28,322 nucleotides of DNA from assembly GCA_016463365.1 (NCBI GenBank), contig JAEMRJ010000007.1, positions 1 to 28,322 on the forward strand, given 5' to 3'. Under the pieces are notes generated by a model. It had not been told where the DNA came from and did no database searches. It saw only the letters and a program-made list of their open reading frames with translations. The translations under genes and the position numbers were made by a program. Shown one piece after another: positions 9,860 to 17,792 of the stretch. The stretch is from Thermoleophilaceae bacterium (GTDB lineage Bacteria > Actinomycetota > Thermoleophilia > Solirubrobacterales > JACPNS01). Every line of letters begins with the position of its first letter. The stretch's first letter is position 1.

Positions 9860-11388
9860 ACGAATTCGACTTCCCCACGCCGACCGAGATCGAGTCGGAA
9901 GAGGCGCTTCTGGCGCAAGAGGCATACGAGAAGTACGGCGACCGCCTGCGCGACGACCAGGTCGGTGGGCGCGTCGTTCGCGGCAGCATGGTGCGGGTGG
10001 CCGGCTACGGCATCGGCACGCTGGCAATTGCGGCCTCGTCGATCGTGCTGCTGCGTTACCTGGGCGTTTCGGACTTCGGCAAGTACGCCGTGGTCATGTC
10101 GCTGATCACAATCGTGTCGGGAATAACCGACGCCGGATTCAACACGGTCGGAAATCGTGAACTCGCGCTGACCAAAACCCATGGCGAGCGCCAGGACATA
10201 CTCGGTCAGCTGCTCGGCATCCGACTCGTCGCAACTCCGATCGGCGTGCTCGCGGCAATCGCCTTCACAATTGCCGCTGACTACGAGTCGACACTGATCC
10301 TGGGCACCGCGCTGGCCGGCGTTGGCGCAACGCTCGTCGCATGCTCTTCGGCTTACTCGATGGCGCTCGCGGTCGAGCTGCGGATCACCCCGCTGACGAT
10401 CCTGGAGACGCTCAAGCAGGTCGTCCCGATGATCGCTGCGCTCGGGCTCGTCGTGGCCGGCGCAACCCTGCTGCCGTTCTTTGCGATCGCGATTCCGGGC
10501 GCGATCATCGCACTGGCACTGACCCCGCGGCTCGCCGGCCGCGGCTCGATCGCGGGCCCGACCTTTCGCTTTCGCAGCTGGGGCCCACTGCTTCGAAAGG
10601 CGATGCCGGTTGCGATCAGCACGACGATCGCCGTCATCTACATACGTGTGCTCACGATCCTGATGTTCGAGCTGTCGAGCGACTTCGAGACCGGACTCTT
10701 CAGCACCTCGGTCCGCGTGATCGAGATGGTGCTGACCGTTCCGTGGGTCGTGTTTGCGATCGCTCTACCAGTGTTGTCTGTCGCCAATTCAGAGGACCGC
10801 GCCCGCACGGCCTATGTGTTCCAGCGCATGGTCGACGTCGGCATCGTCTTCAGCACGCTGGCCGCGCTCGCAATCTGCTTTGCCGCAGATCCAATCATCC
10901 ACCTGATCGGCGGCCCGGCCTACGACGGGGCAATCCCGGTCCTGCAGATCCAGGCCTTTTCGATCATCGCTGCGTTTGTCGCTCAGGCCTGCATGTACGC
11001 GACCGTCGCCATGGAGATGATGCGCGAACTGATCCTCGCCAATGTGATCGGACTGATCGCGATTGTCGTGATCGGGGTGCCGATGATTCAGGCCTGGGAC
11101 GCTGAGGGCGCCGCGGTCGCCGCCGTGTTTGCAGATTCGATCACCGCGCTTGTCTACATCTATCTCGTCGGGCGCATCGCAAAGGAGATCCGTCCGAAGT
11201 TCAATCACGCCTGGAAACCGTTGCTCGCGGGCCTTCTCGCAGGCGGCGCCGCATACTTCACTCCCGGAGAGGCGATCCTTCAGACGATCGTGGCAGTCGT
11301 CGTCTTCAGCGCGGTCGCGCTGATCACGAAGGCGATCCCCAGCGAGGTTTTCGACGCAATCTCGCGTAAGCGCGCGCAGTCAGAGTGA
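9856..11388 (+). CDS. wzx: Wzx-type oligosaccharide flippase (MOP superfamily), first copy
   Basis: 510 residues from the ATG at 9856, which overlaps the upstream stop in ATGA; an in-frame upstream start would run well into the GT4 gene. A ~45-residue acidic cytoplasmic tail precedes about 12-14 hydrophobic helices, beginning VVRGSMVRVAGYGIGTLAIAASSIVLLRYLGVSDFGKYAVV. The pattern of a first helix, LG..DFG.Y and a following helix pair is typical of polysaccharide transporters of the Wzx/RfbX group. These move undecaprenyl-diphosphate-linked repeat units across the membrane. A second flippase lies at 15632-17143. The gene is convergent with the acyltransferase gene, with a single base between the stops. 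Confidence 0.9.
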   Translation: MNEFDFPTPTEIESEEALLAQEAYEKYGDRLRDDQVGGRVVRGSMVRVAGYGIGTLAIAASSIVLLRYLGVSDFGKYAVVMSLITIVSGITDAGFNTVGNRELALTKTHGERQDILGQLLGIRLVATPIGVLAAIAFTIAADYESTLILGTALAGVGATLVACSSAYSMALAVELRITPLTILETLKQVVPMIAALGLVVAGATLLPFFAIAIPGAIIALALTPRLAGRGSIAGPTFRFRSWGPLLRKAMPVAISTTIAVIYIRVLTILMFELSSDFETGLFSTSVRVIEMVLTVPWVVFAIALPVLSVANSEDRARTAYVFQRMVDVGIVFSTLAALAICFAADPIIHLIGGPAYDGAIPVLQIQAFSIIAAFVAQACMYATVAMEMMRELILANVIGLIAIVVIGVPMIQAWDAEGAAVAAVFADSITALVYIYLVGRIAKEIRPKFNHAWKPLLAGLLAGGAAYFTPGEAILQTIVAVVVFSAVALITKAIPSEVFDAISRKRAQSE

Positions 11389-11389
11389 C

Positions 11390-11917
11390 TCAGAGCCCGT
11401 TTGGGCGGTAATCGAGCTCGTAACTGAGATCGCTACCACGCTCGCCTATTTCGCGGGCCGGGATTCCGCCGACGACCTTCAGCGCAGCGACGTCCTTGGT
11501 CACCACGGCGCCGGCCGCAACGACCGCCCCACGCCCGATCGTCACGCCATCGAGAATCGTCGCGCCGATCCCCAGCCAGACATTGTCCTCGATCACGGTC
11601 TCGTTGAACTCGGCAGCGAAATCATCGGCGTGGATGTCATGCGTACCGGTGTAGATCTGCGTGCGGCTGCTGATGTTCGCGTTGCGACCGATCTTCAAGC
11701 CGCCGCGGCCGTCGAGCACCACCTCTCGGCCGATGACCGTGCCACTGCCGATCGAGATTCCGCCGGGCGAAAGCACTTCGGCGTGCATCATCAGGACACA
11801 TTTCCCACGATCCTCCAACTGCATTCCGACCTTCTCGTAGAGCCACATGCGCAGCCCGGCGAAGGGGACATTGCCAACGATCTCATTGACCAACCAGTTG
11901 CCGATTGAAACGATCAC
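11390..11917 (-). CDS. Left-handed beta-helix (hexapeptide repeat) acyltransferase, probable sugar O-acetyltransferase
   Basis: 175 residues from GTG 11917, which overlaps the upstream methyltransferase stop in TAGTG; a longer in-frame version reading into that gene is rejected. Hexapeptide repeats run from about residue 55 (ISIGSGTVIGREVVL) through LKIGRNANISSRTQIYTGTHDIH to DNVWLGIGATILDGVTIGRGAVVAAGAVVTKDV, then GGIPAREIG. This is the WbbJ/maltose-acetyltransferase-like layout. The His in TGTHDIH is the expected catalytic base. It probably transfers acetyl from acetyl-CoA to a sugar of the glycan. Being translationally coupled to two methyltransferases, it belongs to a small glycan-decoration operon. 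Confidence 0.88.
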   Translation of the reverse strand: MIVSIGNWLVNEIVGNVPFAGLRMWLYEKVGMQLEDRGKCVLMMHAEVLSPGGISIGSGTVIGREVVLDGRGGLKIGRNANISSRTQIYTGTHDIHADDFAAEFNETVIEDNVWLGIGATILDGVTIGRGAVVAAGAVVTKDVAALKVVGGIPAREIGERGSDLSYELDYRPNGL

Positions 11918-12591
11918 TACTGACCTGCCGGCCGGGCGACTGCAACGAGTTGGTGGTAGCGATAGGCCCGACCATGGAGCGCAGAGAGCAGATCGAATGC
12001 GGCGCGCGGCAGCTTGTCCATGTGCCAGTTGGGCGGCGGCTGCAGGTAGCTGAATGCGCGCGCCTCGGTCACCTTCAGGCCGGCTTCGCCCATCAGGTTC
12101 GAGAGCAACAGGGGCGTCCACGTGTAGAGATGGTGATTTGGATCATCCAGGTCGATCTTGCGCTGTTTGCGCCAGTCGTCGATCGGCAGGCAGATCACGA
12201 CCTTGCCGCCTTCCTTGACGATTCTCCTGATCTGGCGGAATTCATCGAGTGGGGCCAACGAGTGCTCGAGCGCGTGATTTGAGATCACAACGTCAGCGAA
12301 GTTGTCCGAGACTTCGGTCGGGGATGCGACGGTCTCGACGTCGATCTCGGCTGCGTACGTGCGCGCCGCTGGATTTGGCTCAATGCCCAGACGCGCGCCC
12401 GGGTCGAGCAGTTTCAACAACCAGCCGGTTCCGCAGCCGTAGTCCACGACCGTGTCGCCTGACGAGACGTGATCTATGAAGAATCGCGACGAGACCCAGT
12501 TGTTGCGGCGCACGTACTGCTGCTGGTAGGCGAAGTACTCCTCGCTACCCGAGCCCGCATAGTGATCAGAGACTGTGCTTGCGTCATTCAT
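11917..12591 (-). CDS. SAM-dependent methyltransferase, class I
   Basis: 224 residues. The Rossmann core shows motif I VVDYGCGTGWLLKLL (~47-61), the acidic end of beta-2 in LGIEPNP, ADVVISNHALEHSLAP as motif IV, and EGGKVVICLPIDDW after it. This is a Methyltransf_11/23-type domain, common in polysaccharide loci for O-methylation of sugars. The ATG at 12591 directly follows the TAG of the gene before it (12592-12594), so the three minus-strand genes are read together. The target is unknown; a glycan sugar is inferred from the neighbours. Confidence 0.88.
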   Translation of the reverse strand: MNDASTVSDHYAGSGSEEYFAYQQQYVRRNNWVSSRFFIDHVSSGDTVVDYGCGTGWLLKLLDPGARLGIEPNPAARTYAAEIDVETVASPTEVSDNFADVVISNHALEHSLAPLDEFRQIRRIVKEGGKVVICLPIDDWRKQRKIDLDDPNHHLYTWTPLLLSNLMGEAGLKVTEARAFSYLQPPPNWHMDKLPRAAFDLLSALHGRAYRYHQLVAVARPAGQ

Positions 12592-13173
12592 CTAGACCAC
12601 GAACACCCGTCCAACGAGCTCCTTTGGCCCGCCGAGCGAATCGACCGCAGCGCTGACGCGCGGGTCCTCGCCGTAGTCGTGTCCGCAGACGATTTCGGCG
12701 CCGACCGAGCGTGCCCAGTTGATGTCGGCAAGCGTCGTCTCGGTCGAGTGGTCGGCGTCGCAGAAAACGAGGGCCGGCGGCGGGCCGTCGTAGCTGTCAA
12801 AGAACTCCTGCTTGTCGACGTTCTTGACCGTGACGTTGTACTTGGCCGTGGCCTGCTCGAGCACCTTACGCGTTGCAAACTCGTGCACCTCGGGCGAGAG
12901 GTCAAGGGGATTCCAGCTGAAGTTGTCCACGCCGATCAGCGGCTGCTCCGGGTCCTTGAAGAGCGTCAGGATCGTCGTGCTGTGCCCAAAGAGCGTGCCG
13001 ATCTCGACGATCGGACGGGCAGGGTCCGTGCGCTGGTCGAGCTCGCCCAGGAAGCGGCCTTCCTCGATCGAGACCTCGGCGGGTGTGGCAACCGCGACGA
13101 CGCCGATCTGGACGCGCAGGCGACTCAGCAGCGGGTTCACCGCCGCGATGCATTTCAGAATCAGGTCTTTCAT
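12592..13173 (-). CDS. SAM-dependent methyltransferase (Methyltransf_24-like)
   Basis: 193 residues from ATG 13173 (MKDLILKCIAAVN). The longer frame up to 13692 is antisense to the GT4 gene and is rejected. Motif I is PIVEIGTLFGHSTTILTLF, followed by PLIGVDNFSWNP, and PALVFCDADHSTETTLADINWARSVGAEIVCGHDY contains the D..H pair common in this family. The protein is short and ends LVGRVFVV after the last strand. It begins the minus-strand decoration operon with a second methyltransferase and an acyltransferase. It probably modifies a sugar or NDP-sugar; the specific target cannot be inferred. Confidence 0.82.
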   Translation of the reverse strand: MKDLILKCIAAVNPLLSRLRVQIGVVAVATPAEVSIEEGRFLGELDQRTDPARPIVEIGTLFGHSTTILTLFKDPEQPLIGVDNFSWNPLDLSPEVHEFATRKVLEQATAKYNVTVKNVDKQEFFDSYDGPPPALVFCDADHSTETTLADINWARSVGAEIVCGHDYGEDPRVSAAVDSLGGPKELVGRVFVV

Positions 13174-13233
13174 CGGCTTGTATGTCCCATCGATTCGACG
13201 CCTGAGACTACAGATCAGATCCTGCGGCGCTGT

Positions 13234-13239
13234 TATGGT
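13234..13239 (+). promoter_or_regulatory. Putative -10 element for GT4 gene (leaderless type)
   Basis: TATGGT lies 7 bases before the ATG at 13247. This favours the ATG at 13247 over the in-frame ATG at 13235, which lies inside the hexamer. No Shine-Dalgarno sequence precedes either start. The interval between the divergent genes is 73 bases. Confidence 0.4.
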
Positions 13240-13246
13240 CGCGCCG

Positions 13247-14242
13247 ATGAGCTCGATCAGGGTCGCATTACTCGGGGGTGTGCCCCGGCCGCTCGGCGGC
13301 GGCGGACTGGAACGCCAGGTCGATCTGACTGCGGACGCATTGCGCGCGCGGGGCCACCAGGTCACGCCGGTCTCGAGGATGAATGCCGATGATTCTTTCG
13401 ACCTCCTGCACACGATCGGCAACGGCCCGGACGTCTGGATGACGCTCGAACACTGGCGCAAGCACCCGAGCCCTCTGGTTGTGTCGCCGGTCGTCATCTG
13501 CAGTCCTGGCGCCACGGAGATCAAGCTTCGGATCGGCGCGTCCATGGGATTCGTGGTGCCGAACGTGAACAGCATGACGCGGGACGTTCTGCGACGGGCC
13601 GACCAGATTGTCGCGCTGACCGCATACGAGCGCGACTTCGTCCGCAAGCTTGCCGGCAAGAAGGATGTGACAATAATTGACAACGGCGTCAAGCGCGTGG
13701 ACCTCGCAGCGCAGAATCCCGCCTCCGATTCGCGTCCCTACGTGGTGATGCTCGGATCAGTTTCCGAACGCAAAGGACAGGCCGCTGTACTTCGCGAGCT
13801 TGGTTCCCGCTTCCACTTCGTCGTTGCCGGCGGCGTAGAGGGCGGAACCGCGGCCGTTCGCGAATGGGAGAAGGTCGTCGCCAGCAGCGGGGCGGAGTGG
13901 CTCGGCGAGATCCACGATCCATCTGTCGTTGCTCGACTGCTCACGGATGCCAGCGCCCTCGTGCTCTTCAGCCGCGCCGAAGTCCAGAGCCTTGCCGTGC
14001 TCGAGGCGCTCGCGTACGGCACACCCGTCGTCGCCAGCGCGCTGCCGAGCCACAAGGAACTTGCCGAGCGTTGGCCCGGCTGGGTCATACCGGTCCGCGG
14101 AATCAGCGGCGCAGGCAGCGCGCTGACCAGACTCCTGGAATCACCGCCGGCCGGACCGCCGCCGGATGTGCTCACCTGGGACGACGTCGCCGCAAAGCTC
14201 GAAACCGTTTACGAGCGGGCATTGTCCAAAACCACCTCATAG
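13247..14242 (+). CDS. GT4-like glycosyltransferase, compact
   Basis: 331 residues from ATG 13247, chosen because a TANNNT element sits 7 bases upstream; ATG 13235 would add four residues. The N-terminal domain begins SSIRVALLGGVPRPLGGGGLERQVDLTADALRARGHQV. The donor domain has PYVVMLGSVSERKGQAAVLREL, AEWLGEIHDPSVVARLLTDASALVLFSRAEVQSLAVLEALAYGTPVVAS, with the EX7E-like segment altered to EVQSLAVLE. It is somewhat shorter than the other GT4 enzymes here. It should add a sugar to a lipid-linked intermediate. An 83-base gap without recognisable signals separates it from the next GT gene in the same direction. Confidence 0.85.
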   Translation: MSSIRVALLGGVPRPLGGGGLERQVDLTADALRARGHQVTPVSRMNADDSFDLLHTIGNGPDVWMTLEHWRKHPSPLVVSPVVICSPGATEIKLRIGASMGFVVPNVNSMTRDVLRRADQIVALTAYERDFVRKLAGKKDVTIIDNGVKRVDLAAQNPASDSRPYVVMLGSVSERKGQAAVLRELGSRFHFVVAGGVEGGTAAVREWEKVVASSGAEWLGEIHDPSVVARLLTDASALVLFSRAEVQSLAVLEALAYGTPVVASALPSHKELAERWPGWVIPVRGISGAGSALTRLLESPPAGPPPDVLTWDDVAAKLETVYERALSKTTS

Positions 14243-14325
14243 GCGGCGAAATTCCGGTCATCGGCGCGACGATACGCGCCGGATACCATCGCGCTTCGCC
14301 CGATCGCAGAGCGGTCGGCGGTTGA

Positions 14326-15585
14326 ATGCGAATCCTTTCGATCACCCCAAATCCTCCGGCCCGCACGCAGGTCAACGGCGGCGCGACGCGGCAGTACCAC
14401 CTGTACAAACGCCTGATCGATCTCGGTCACGAGGTCGTTGTGGTCGCGCCGTTTCCCTACGGCAGCCGAGCAACGGTTGACGAGCTTCGCGCCGAGGGCT
14501 TCATCGTGCATGAGCACATGCGGCCGGTGTCCTTGGCGCGTGAGGTCGCGGCGGCAGTCGTGCGCAAACCCTCGTTGCTCTTCACGGCATTTCGCCAGTC
14601 GTACACGTTTCTCGTCGGAGCTGTCTACTGGGTCGACATCGGTCCGATCGCGAAGCGGGTCCTGGCGGAAGGAAGCTTCGACGTGCTCTGCCTTGACGAC
14701 TACGCCGCGCCGTGGATCGATGAACTCGGGGAAACCCCGCCGACGGTGCTCGTCAATCACCAGGTCGACAGCGCCTACAACGCGCACCGCGCGGAACGCC
14801 GATCGGGAATCGCGCGCTGGCGCGCGCTTGGCAACGCCCGCCACAGCCTTCGCATGGAGCGCAAGTACACGCCGCGCTTCTCTGAGGTCATCTGCATGTC
14901 GGACGACGAAGTCGAGCTGCTCAGTGAAATCGTCGGTGATGCGATGCCGCCAGCCCGCGCGATCGGTAACGGCGCCGACATCGAATGGCTCGAGGACACT
15001 GGACCCGATCCCGACGAGCACCGCGTGCTCTTCACCGGAACGATGTCGTTCGAGCCGAATGCGATTGGCGCGCAATGGCTCGGAAATGAAGTCTGGCCGT
15101 TGGTTCGTGGGCTCGACCCAGAAGCGACGCTGGACATCGTCGGCCGCGACCCCTCGCCAGCCACGCTCGCCCTCGGCGAAGCGCCCGGGATCACGGTCCA
15201 CGCTTCGGTGCCAGAGATGAAACCGTTCTTCTCATCAGCCTCGGTCTGCACCCTTCCGATGCGCGAAGGCGGAGGTACGCGGTTGAAGCTCGCCGAGGCA
15301 TTCGCGGCGCGGCGCGCCGTCGTCGCGACCACCAACGGCGCAACCGGCGTCGACGTCGAGGCCGGCCGCGACCTCTTGATCGCGGACTCGCCGTCCGATT
15401 TTGCCGCCGCGATCGTCGACCTGCTGAACGATCGCGAGCGCCGCGCGCAGCTGGCGGCTGCAGGTCACGCCATCGCCGTGGAGCAGCTCAACTGGAAGAA
15501 GCTCGGCGACCGCTGGGAAAGCACTTTGCTGGAAGTCGCAGCCAGAGCCCAAGGTCAAAATCCTCCTGCTCGAGGCTCGAGCTAG
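14326..15585 (+). CDS. GT4-family glycosyltransferase (Stp1/EpsH-like layout)
   Basis: 419 residues. It begins MRILSITPNPPARTQVNGGATRQYHLYKRLIDLGHEVVVVAP. The donor half contains HRVLFTGTMSFEPNAIGAQWLGNEVWPLV, LDIVGRDPSPAT, and the diagnostic LPMREGGGTRLKLAEAFAARRAVVATTNGATGV, as in PEP-CTERM/exopolysaccharide sugar transferases of the Glyco_trans_1_4 type. It is intact and of normal family length. Its N-terminal ~70 and C-terminal ~45 residues match the two halves of the short remnant at 26227-26574, which makes it the best internal reference for that deletion. Donor sugar unknown. Confidence 0.9.
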   Translation: MRILSITPNPPARTQVNGGATRQYHLYKRLIDLGHEVVVVAPFPYGSRATVDELRAEGFIVHEHMRPVSLAREVAAAVVRKPSLLFTAFRQSYTFLVGAVYWVDIGPIAKRVLAEGSFDVLCLDDYAAPWIDELGETPPTVLVNHQVDSAYNAHRAERRSGIARWRALGNARHSLRMERKYTPRFSEVICMSDDEVELLSEIVGDAMPPARAIGNGADIEWLEDTGPDPDEHRVLFTGTMSFEPNAIGAQWLGNEVWPLVRGLDPEATLDIVGRDPSPATLALGEAPGITVHASVPEMKPFFSSASVCTLPMREGGGTRLKLAEAFAARRAVVATTNGATGVDVEAGRDLLIADSPSDFAAAIVDLLNDRERRAQLAAAGHAIAVEQLNWKKLGDRWESTLLEVAARAQGQNPPARGSS

Positions 15586-15604
15586 CGCACAGCAACTGCA
15601 ACAA

Positions 15605-15628
15605 CCAACGCTCCGAGCTGGGCGTTGG
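15605..15628. terminator. Hairpin between convergent GT4 and wzx genes
   Basis: CCAACGCTC pairs with GGGCGTTGG (one T-G wobble) around a 6-base loop. It lies in the 46-base gap between two converging genes. There is no T-run, so it is either a bidirectional weak terminator or an RNA end-protecting hairpin. Confidence 0.45.
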
Positions 15629-15631
15629 GAT

Positions 15632-17143
15632 TCAGTCGATCGTCACGTTGCGACCGAGAACCGGTATGCGCGCGTGGATCTCGGGAGGCAGCGCCCCGAA
15701 CGCCAGAACAATTCCTCCGTAGACCGCAATCCCGAGGATCGCCGAAGGTACCGCCGGCAGACCGATCAGGACCACGGCACAACCTGCGCTGCCCGCAAGA
15801 AGCACGAAGCCCGCCCACTTCAACCCCGGAAGCGCCTGGCGATCAATCCGGGCGACGACGCTCAGGTAGCCGGCGGCCAGCAGCACCTCTCCGACGACGA
15901 TGCCCGCAGCGGCGCCCTCGCCGCCGTATGCAGAAGCCAGGGCTGCCGTGACTCCGATACTCAGCGCGGCGCCGATCACACTGACCACGACGAGCTCGCG
16001 GTGCCGTCCGGCTGCAAGCAGCACCGTGCTTCCGGAGTTCAACAGATAGCTGGCGGGAAGCGCAAATCCAATTATCGCGAGCATCTGAATCGCGTCCTGG
16101 TATTTGGGACCACCCAGAATCGCGACGACGAACTCTGCGCCGTTGAGGAGACCGATGGCGCAAGCAAGCCCCACGAGCACGGCCGTCTGCATTATCCGGC
16201 GCGTCGCATAGATCAGTCTCTCGAGGTCGTCCCGGGCAGAGACGACAAGTAGTGGGAACGCTCCCAGAATCGCGATGATCCCGGCAGCGAGCGTCACGGC
16301 GAACACGCGAAAGGCGAGGGCGAGCTGGCCGGACTCGTAACCATTGAGCACGAGGTCGCTGGCGACCTGGGCCAGATATACGTAGGCAGCGCCGACCGAA
16401 GCAGCAACCGCGAAGGCACCAACCGATGAGAGCAGCGACCGCATCGTCGCCGGATCCCACGTGGGCGTGATCGTCGTGATCCGACGGACAAGCAGTGCAG
16501 CGGCGATCGTCACGACTATCGCCGCGGGCAGCAGCGCGCCGATGACCAGGCCGACACTCCCCGAGATCACCGCAGCAAGGATCATCAGCCCCGACCAGAT
16601 GCCCTGGCGAGTCGCGTCGAGGAGGGCGAGCTCCGTGAACCTGTAGGTCGCCTGCAACGGCACGCAGTAGGACGTGTACAGCGCGACCACACACAGACCG
16701 ATCGAGGCGGCGATCAGCCCGGCCATCGTGCCCGACGGGTAGCCGGCAAGCAGACCGAAGGCGATGATCCCGGCTGTCGCCACGAGGCTGAAGAGGATCC
16801 TCAGCGTGATCAGCGCACACATGTTGCGCTCCCGCTCAGCGCCTTCGAGAGCGGCGAAGTCGCGCATACCGAGCGCCAGCAGACCGAAGTCAGAGAGCCC
16901 CAGTCCGACCGACACAAGCGAAATGACCGTCGTGTACACCGCGAAGTCGACCGGTCCGATGGCGCGCGAAACCACGGACGTGGAGACGACCGCGACTGCG
17001 GTTGCAAAGCCGTAAGCGATCAGCCGCCAGACGCCACCTCTGACGATCTTGGCTCCGATGTTTTCGCGCTCTTCGGTGGCCTCGGCTGGCGTGTCCACAG
17101 CTGGGCCGTCGACTTTGACGGCATTGGGGGGCAGATCCGGCAC
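15632..17143 (-). CDS. wzx: Wzx-type oligosaccharide flippase, second copy
   Basis: 503 residues, GTG start at 17143. A polar ~35-residue N-terminal tail precedes about 12-14 hydrophobic helices beginning GGVWRLIAYGFATAVAVVSTSVVSRAIGPVDFAVYTTVISLVSVGLGLSDFGLLALGMRD. This matches the polysaccharide-transporter fold of the MOP superfamily. It is only distantly similar to the first flippase at 9856-11388 and stands alone as a single-gene unit between plus-strand blocks. It would flip a lipid-linked repeat unit, possibly one different from that of the first copy. A TANNNT element 6 bases before the GTG supports this start. Confidence 0.9.
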   Translation of the reverse strand: MPDLPPNAVKVDGPAVDTPAEATEERENIGAKIVRGGVWRLIAYGFATAVAVVSTSVVSRAIGPVDFAVYTTVISLVSVGLGLSDFGLLALGMRDFAALEGAERERNMCALITLRILFSLVATAGIIAFGLLAGYPSGTMAGLIAASIGLCVVALYTSYCVPLQATYRFTELALLDATRQGIWSGLMILAAVISGSVGLVIGALLPAAIVVTIAAALLVRRITTITPTWDPATMRSLLSSVGAFAVAASVGAAYVYLAQVASDLVLNGYESGQLALAFRVFAVTLAAGIIAILGAFPLLVVSARDDLERLIYATRRIMQTAVLVGLACAIGLLNGAEFVVAILGGPKYQDAIQMLAIIGFALPASYLLNSGSTVLLAAGRHRELVVVSVIGAALSIGVTAALASAYGGEGAAAGIVVGEVLLAAGYLSVVARIDRQALPGLKWAGFVLLAGSAGCAVVLIGLPAVPSAILGIAVYGGIVLAFGALPPEIHARIPVLGRNVTID

Positions 17144-17149
17144 GGCTCC

Positions 17150-17155
17150 AGCTTA
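17150..17155 (-). promoter_or_regulatory. Putative -10 element for second wzx (leaderless type)
   Basis: On the minus strand the hexamer reads TAAGCT and ends 6 bases before the GTG at 17143. That spacing would put the transcript start at the start codon. No Shine-Dalgarno sequence precedes the gene. Confidence 0.4.
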
Positions 17156-17206
17156 TTGGCGGGCTGGGCCGCAATCGCGCGTGGGCGCGGTCGCCCACCG
17201 CGTCTG

Positions 17207-17212
17207 TAGTGT
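17207..17212 (+). promoter_or_regulatory. Putative -10 element for the gmhA operon
   Basis: TAGTGT lies 10 bases before ATG 17223, so a very short leader is expected. The 14-base stretch 17200-17213 matches 23821-23834, upstream of the lhgO-type gene, at 13 positions. A shared promoter or operator type is possible. No -35 is evident. Confidence 0.35.
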
Positions 17213-17222
17213 GTCGCCACGG

Positions 17223-17792
17223 ATGGCTTACTTCGACGAGCAGTTCGACGCGCACCTTGATCTGGCGGCGGCCACCCGTGATGCCGTACGCGAGCAGTAC
17301 GACGCGATGCTGGCCGCCTGGCTCGATGCGCTGGGCAGCGGCAGCAAGATCCTCCTGTTCGGAAACGGCGGCAGCGCGGCCGACGCTCAGCACCTGGCGG
17401 CCGAGCTCGTGGGCCAGTTCACGGTCGACCGAAAAGGCCTGGCAGGGATCGCTCTGACCACCGACACATCGGCCCTGACCGCGATCGGCAACGACCGCGG
17501 GTTTGATCAGGTCTTCACACGTCAGCTCGAGTCGCTCGGTCGGCCCGGCGACGTCGCGGTGGGCTTCACGAGTTCGGGCAACAGCGCAAACATCACCAAC
17601 GCGCTCACGTATGCCAGGGCCAACGGCATCGTTCCAGCCGCGTTCTGCGCGGGCGACGGCGGAGAGCTTGCCGGCCTTGCCGATCCGATGATCCTCGTGC
17701 CCGGCGGCGCCACCCCGCGCATCCAGGAGATGCACATCACGCTCGGTCACATGCTCTGTGGCCAGCTCGAGATCGAACTCGGACTGGTCTGA
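17223..17792 (+). CDS. gmhA: Sedoheptulose-7-phosphate isomerase (phosphoheptose isomerase)
   Basis: Converts sedoheptulose 7-phosphate to D-glycero-D-manno-heptose 7-phosphate, the entry step of NDP-heptose synthesis. 189 residues from ATG 17223, close to the usual ~192; upstream in-frame codons run antisense into the wzx gene and are rejected. The SIS domain shows FGNGGSAADAQHLAAELVGQF, with the catalytic Glu in HLAAEL, the phosphate-binding FTSSGNSANI, and QEMHITLGHMLCGQLE carrying the catalytic His. It is the first gene of a tightly packed operon; its TGA overlaps the next ATG by one base. HddA- and GmhB-type genes in the same window make a complete route to heptose 1-phosphate. Confidence 0.92.
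   Translation: MAYFDEQFDAHLDLAAATRDAVREQYDAMLAAWLDALGSGSKILLFGNGGSAADAQHLAAELVGQFTVDRKGLAGIALTTDTSALTAIGNDRGFDQVFTRQLESLGRPGDVAVGFTSSGNSANITNALTYARANGIVPAAFCAGDGGELAGLADPMILVPGGATPRIQEMHITLGHMLCGQLEIELGLV

Noticed and set aside
11918..12121. N-terminal extension of the acyltransferase
   Set aside because: It is the methyltransferase gene read in another frame; the TAGTG overlap gives the natural start.
12469..13392. Plus-strand open frame of 307 codons across the methyltransferase
   Set aside because: The minus strand encodes recognisable methyltransferase motifs; the plus frame has antisense-like composition and no motif.
13174..13692. Upstream extension of the methyltransferase frame (minus strand)
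   Set aside because: It is antisense to the start of the GT4 gene and non-homologous; the protein begins naturally at ATG 13173.
17049..17222. N-terminal extension of gmhA
   Set aside because: It is antisense to the second wzx and its promoter; the GmhA family begins near ATG 17223.
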